Below, one piece after another: positions 62,771-64,000 of a DNA stretch of 64,000 nucleotides. This DNA is from VAZQ01 sp963739385 (lineage in GTDB: Bacteria > Pseudomonadota > Alphaproteobacteria > Rhizobiales > Xanthobacteraceae). Within the stretch, counting starts at the first letter, position 1; each line of letters starts with the position of its first letter. The notes under the pieces are model-generated. The model made no database searches. It was not told where the DNA came from and saw only the letters and a program-made list of their open reading frames with translations. The stretch covers positions 9,054 through 73,053 of the forward strand of contig CAVUAI010000014.1 in the NCBI GenBank assembly GCA_963739385.1. Reading direction: 5' to 3'. The position numbers were made by a program, and so were the translations under genes.

Positions 62771-64000
62771 CTACCTGACCTGCGTCTGCGGAGCTGAGCG
62801 GAGCCTGAGCTCGTCCAACAATGCTTTGGCTTCTTTGAAGCTCGTCGTGCCGAAACCTTCGGCGAACCAGCTGCAAACCGGTTCCAGGAGAAAATAGGCC
62901 TCCCGGGATTTGCCCGCTTCGTGCCAATGCTTCGCGAGACTGGTGGCCGCGCGCAGCTCCCACCAACGGGCCTGCTGTTGCTGTGCGGTCGTCAATGCCC
63001 GCCGCAATCCGGCCTCTCCTTCGTCATTCCTGCCCAGCGCCAGCAGCACCTGGCCCCGCAGGCGATGCAGTTCGGCCTCAAAAAACCGCTCATCGATCGT
63101 TTCTACTGTGTGAATTGCCTCATCCAGCAAATCGAGCCCTGCCTCGGGCTGACCGATACTCGCATGGGCGGCGGCAGAATGGCCCAGATACAGCGTGCGA
63201 CGACTTCGGTTCTCGCTTGCTGCAATAGCGCTCTGCATCAACTCGATCCCGCGCCGGGGATCGCCGCCTTGCGCCAGCAAGGCGCCCTGAATGAAGCGCG
63301 CTCTCTGTTCATAGTCTGCAAGGCTATGCTCGATGCTGTGGGCCACTGCTTCGTTGGCGTGAGCGGCGGCCCGTTGGGGGTCAGCTCCCAAAGCCCCGAG
63401 AAGCGCCTCGCCATCCAAGGCAAAAGCGGTCGTAAACGCCAGCCGCATACTTCGAGCATGCGCCAGCGCTTGTCCCGCTTTGGCAGCGGCTTGCTCCGGG
63501 TAGCCGAGAAAATCCAGATACCCTGGACAGCGATGACAACGCGGTGACCAGGTCGTTGGCGCCGAACTGCCTATAGGACCTGATCGTCTCCTGGTTGGCG
63601 GCGCAGAGGTCGAGCGTACACTCCAGGTGAAAACGTGCGTCAACGAAAGCCCCTACGCTCCAGAGCGTCTGGCCCATGAAGCGGTGAGCCAGCGCCAGCA
63701 TGCCGGGGTGCTTATGCTCTGCTGCCAGCGCCAGGCATTGCTGTGCTACATCGCGCGCGGCGCCAAAGTCTGCCCGCATTGCGTGAGCCAGATAGACACC
63801 CCAGAGCACCGTCATCTGTTCCGTCAGAGTGCCCCCATCGCCCAGAAGGGCACGGGCGTGCGAGAGGGTTTCCGGCGCCGCATAGCCCTCGGTCGCTGCC
63901 GTCGCCGGCCCAAGGGCGAGGAAAAAATTGAGCTCCTGGCGCACGCGCGTGGCCGACGGTGGTCTGGATCGCGTCGAAGTCGATGCCCTGCCTGAGGTGC
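62771..64000 (-). pseudogene. C-terminal TPR region of large ATPase or cyclase-type regulator, partial, frame broken twice
   Basis: The gene enters from the right edge and stops at 62771. TPR-like helices such as GYAAPETLSHARALL, YRQFGANDLVTALSSLSR and LHRLRGQVLLALGRNDEGEAGLRRAL match the C-terminal half of adenylate-cyclase/AAA-type TPR proteins. Two frame breaks occur, near 63521-63523 and 63952-63955; each is cured by removing one base (SRYLDFLGYPEQ; TTVATRVRQELNFF). It is convergent with the NRPS, so it may be a neighbour regulator, but the N-terminal domains are outside the window. Confidence 0.7.

Overview
The window is about 64 kb of GC-rich DNA from an alphaproteobacterium, most likely a Hyphomicrobiales member near Bradyrhizobium, Rhodopseudomonas or Xanthobacteraceae. 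Evidence is the gene content and order (ftsE-ftsX-ydcF-plsC, a TIGR02302/DUF4175 protein, argH-lptM-lysA, etfBA, PduO-type adenosyltransferase beside a small twin-membrane-segment protein), the ethylmalonyl-CoA pathway, and four stand-alone Bug/TctC periplasmic binding proteins. No rRNA, tRNA, IS element or CRISPR array was found.

Layout. 1-9.6 kb: DUF2125 protein (cut by the left edge), ChaC-like cyclotransferase, the ftsE-ftsX-ydcF-plsC operon, a CpdR-like receiver protein, the TIGR02302 membrane protein and lysA. 9.6-17.2 kb: lptM-type lipoprotein, argH, TlpA-like thioredoxin, 3-hydroxyacyl-CoA dehydrogenase, etfA/etfB, rhomboid protease and PduO-type adenosyltransferase. 17.3-24 kb: a catabolic patch (Bug protein, NAD epimerase, amidohydrolase), a host-attachment-type protein, methylsuccinyl-CoA dehydrogenase (mcd) and a YihY protein. 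23.9-30.6 kb: histidine utilisation, hutF divergent from hutI-hutH-hutG-hutU. 30.7-33.3 kb: an NMT1/taurine-type ABC importer. 34-38 kb: crotonyl-CoA carboxylase/reductase (ccr) and ethylmalonyl-CoA mutase (meaA) flanking a small stress-type membrane protein. 38-50 kb: outer-membrane protein, hybrid histidine kinase, gluQRS, AlkA-type glycosylase, esterase, flavin monooxygenase, two Bug proteins, HNH nuclease, an MFS pump with a winged-helix tail, and a cupin protein. 50-53.2 kb: a gene-poor stretch with palindromes and direct repeats, dsbB, a tiny basic protein and a small secreted protein with a metzincin zinc signature. 53.3-64 kb: Bug protein, flavin monooxygenase, a nonribosomal peptide synthetase (A-T-C-A-T-C after frame repair) and the C-terminal part of a large TPR protein cut by the right edge.

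How the genes work together. Ccr, MeaA and Mcd are the signature enzymes of the ethylmalonyl-CoA route for C2 assimilation. ETF subunits, a 3-hydroxybutyryl-CoA dehydrogenase and a B12 adenosyltransferase (cofactor for MeaA) lie in the same window. The regions upstream of mcd and meaA each carry a box fitting the PhaR consensus I recall for Bradyrhizobium, suggesting a regulatory link to the PHB/acetyl-CoA state. The hut genes encode the five-step histidine route via HutF and HutG.

Quality note. Seven places show a single-base frame disruption (hutF, hutH, three in the NRPS, two in the TPR gene). In all seven, removing one base restores the expected family sequence. Five lie in the last 6 kb. 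This looks more like insertion-type sequence error than gene decay, but only reads can decide. The most novel-looking elements are the NRPS locus without a thioesterase, the small secreted metzincin-like protein, and the transporter-regulator fusion.
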